Of a stretch of DNA of 39,866 nucleotides, positions 38,476 to 39,866 are shown in pieces. Every line of letters begins with the position of its first letter. The first letter of the stretch is position 1. The position numbers and the translations under genes are program-made. The notes beneath the pieces were generated by a model. The model was given only the letters and a program-made list of their open reading frames with translations, was not told the DNA's origin and ran no database searches. The stretch comes from Acidimicrobiia bacterium (GTDB lineage: Bacteria; Actinomycetota; Acidimicrobiia; Acidimicrobiales; MedAcidi-G1): contig DUAC01000039.1 of NCBI GenBank assembly GCA_012961035.1, forward strand, positions 1 to 39,866, written 5' to 3'.

Positions 38476-38925
38476 ATGGATCCCGAAGTCTGGCGCTGGA
38501 TCTGGCTGGTGGCGGCCGCCACGTTCGTGGTCGGCGAGATCGCCATGACCGGCGCCTTCTTCCTCCTGCCGTTCGGGGTCGGAGCCACAGCCGCCACCGC
38601 CATCGCCTTCACCGGCGCCGATCCCGTCTGGCAGTGGCTGGCCTTCGTGCTGGTATCAGTCGCCTCGTTCGCCGCCATGCGACCCATGGCCAGGCGGATG
38701 GAACGGGGTGGCAACCCGGTCGGCGTGGGTGCTGGACGCCTCGTCGGCGAGACCGGCGTCGTGGTCACGGACCTCTCCCCGGATCCGGAACGGATGGGAA
38801 CGGTCCGCATCGGCCGCGAGGAATGGCACGCCGAGACCCCTGATCGTGGCCACCTCTCCGCCGGAACCCCCATCCGGGTCGTCCTCATCGAGGGCACCCG
38901 GGCCGTGGTCCAGCCAACCGACTGA
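38476..38925 (+). CDS. NfeD-family membrane protein
   Basis: This short NfeD of 149 residues has an N-terminal membrane region (about 8-33, 34-46 and 50-68) and a C-terminal OB-fold (about 85-148) containing [13 protein letters not shown] and GTVRIG. NfeD proteins pair with SPFH/stomatin proteins in membrane microdomains, and an SPFH gene follows. The ATG at 38476 has GAGGAG upstream. In-frame upstream codons are not used because they overlap the mca promoter region. Confidence 0.9.
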   Translation: MDPEVWRWIWLVAAATFVVGEIAMTGAFFLLPFGVGATAATAIAFTGADPVWQWLAFVLVSVASFAAMRPMARRMERGGNPVGVGAGRLVGETGVVVTDLSPDPERMGTVRIGREEWHAETPDRGHLSAGTPIRVVLIEGTRAVVQPTD

Positions 38926-38944
38926 GCACTCGAGAGTTGATCGA

Positions 38945-38968
38945 ACCAACCACCACCAACCAACCACC
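38945..38968 (+). repeat. G-free C/A-rich tract in the SPFH leader
   Basis: The stretch before the SPFH Shine-Dalgarno sequence is made of repeated ACC/AACC units with no G or T. It should be unstructured in RNA and may aid ribosome loading at the TTG start. Confidence 0.35.
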
Positions 38969-38980
38969 TGGGGAGCCACG

Positions 38981-39866
38981 TTGATTGCAGCAGTAGTAGT
39001 CCTCATCGTCATCGCCTTCGTCCTGTTCGTGTTCGCCGCGGCAGGCATCAAGATCGTCCGGCCGTACCAGAAGGGCATCGTCGAACAGCTGGGCCGCTAC
39101 AAGGCGACCGTCGGACCCGGACTGAAGCTGATCATCCCTGTCATCCAGTCGCTGACCCGCGTCGACATGCGGGAGCAGGTCGTCGACGTGCCACCGCAGG
39201 AGGTCATCACCAAGGACAACGTGACGGTGACCGTCGACGCCGTCATCTACTACGAACCCACCGACCCCCAGCGGCTCATCTACAACGTGGCCAACTTCCT
39301 CATGGCCATCACGAAGTTGGCACAGACGAACCTCCGCAACGTGATCGGCGATATGACCCTGGACAGCGCCCTCACCTCACGGGACAACGTCAACGTCACC
39401 ATGCGCCAGGTGCTAGACGACGCCACCGACAAGTGGGGCGTCCGGGTGGTCCGCGTCGAGATCCAGCGGATCGACCCGCCGGCCGACGTCATGCACGCCA
39501 TGCACGAGCAGATGAAGGCCGAGCGGACCCGGCGGGCCGTCGTGCTCGAGGCCGAGGGTGTCAAGGAGGCGGCCATCACCCGGGCCGAGGGCGACAGGCA
39601 GGCGGTCATCCTGGGCGCCGAGGCGGTACGGCAGCAGGCGATCCTGGAGGCCGAGGGCGAGGCCGAGGCCATCCGGGCCGTGGCCGACGCGGAGCGGTAC
39701 CGGCAGCTCACGGTGGCCGAAGGCGAGGCCGAGGCAGTGCGCAGCGTCTACGGGGCCATCCACGACGGCAACCCGACACCTGACCTGCTGGCCATCAAGT
39801 ACCTGGAGGCCCTCGGGACCGTCGCCGACGGACGGGCCACCAAGATCTTCCTGCCGACGGACCTGA
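38981..39866 (+). CDS. SPFH/stomatin-like (band 7) protein, 3' end cut by window
   Basis: At least 295 residues are visible and the frame is still open at the last base. The TTG start has GGGGAG 5 bases upstream. One membrane helix (about 2-20) precedes the SPFH domain (about 25-185), with [34 protein letters not shown] and [11 protein letters not shown] Glu/Ala-rich region (about 190-260) rich in AEGEAEA-type repeats drives oligomerisation. This is the slipin/stomatin type paired with NfeD, organising membrane microdomains and guiding membrane protein quality control. Confidence 0.93.
   Translation, partial: MIAAVVVLIVIAFVLFVFAAAGIKIVRPYQKGIVEQLGRYKATVGPGLKLIIPVIQSLTRVDMREQVVDVPPQEVITKDNVTVTVDAVIYYEPTDPQRLIYNVANFLMAITKLAQTNLRNVIGDMTLDSALTSRDNVNVTMRQVLDDATDKWGVRVVRVEIQRIDPPADVMHAMHEQMKAERTRRAVVLEAEGVKEAAITRAEGDRQAVILGAEAVRQQAILEAEGEAEAIRAVADAERYRQLTVAEGEAEAVRSVYGAIHDGNPTPDLLAIKYLEALGTVADGRATKIFLPTDL

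Overview
The window is about 40 kb of high-GC DNA, densely packed with genes and with intergenic gaps never above about 180 bases. It looks like the chromosome of an actinobacterium. Supporting signs are a NucS/EndoMS mismatch endonuclease, a mycothiol S-conjugate amidase (Mca) with a second PIG-L deacetylase, a SepIVA-like divisome protein, a GTP-dependent PEP carboxykinase, a UvrD2-type helicase with HRDC domains, an F420-type LLM oxidoreductase and many leaderless genes with a TAnnnT -10 box. An Acidimicrobiia-like lineage is my inference from overall protein character, not something I could test. I saw no insertion sequences, phage genes, CRISPR arrays, tRNAs or rRNAs.

Bases 1-16004 are almost entirely on the minus strand and hold a conserved housekeeping block. 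In transcription order it reads fakA-like (yloV), recG, GNAT, then rsmD, coaD, sepIVA-like, DUF177, rpmF, plsX, acpP, rnc, mutM-like, smc, and finally an OmpR-type response regulator and its histidine kinase. Many of these genes overlap by four bases (GTGA or TTGA), so translational coupling is likely. A small zinc-ribbon gene lies on the opposite strand, back to back with rsmD. The mutM-position gene has lost the residues expected for glycosylase catalysis.

Bases 16005-18537 run on the plus strand: rpmB, a cold-shock-like OB-fold protein and pckG. Bases 18579-21821 form a minus-strand group: alpha/beta hydrolase, alpha-methylacyl-CoA racemase, PIG-L deacetylase and a four-helix membrane protein.

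Bases 21882-33260 are rich in DNA maintenance functions: UvrD2 with two HRDC domains, exonuclease III, NucS and a Mug/TDG-type glycosylase. They are interspersed with ElaA, a zincin metallopeptidase, a HAD phosphatase, EttA, CysQ, a geranylgeranyl-reductase-family flavoprotein and a PAP2 phosphatase.

Bases 33325-39866 hold an LLM oxidoreductase with a coupled acyl-CoA thioesterase, a small lipoprotein-like ORF followed by a lipoprotein nuclease, a ChbG/YdjC deacetylase, Mca with a coupled SCP2 protein, and an NfeD-SPFH pair cut by the window end.

The strongest non-genic pattern is a TAnnnT hexamer placed 6-8 bases before the start codon of at least thirteen genes. It implies leaderless transcription and fixes many starts, including several GTG starts that would otherwise be ambiguous. 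A second is a set of three 10-bp-spaced repeats in the plsX-acpP gap.
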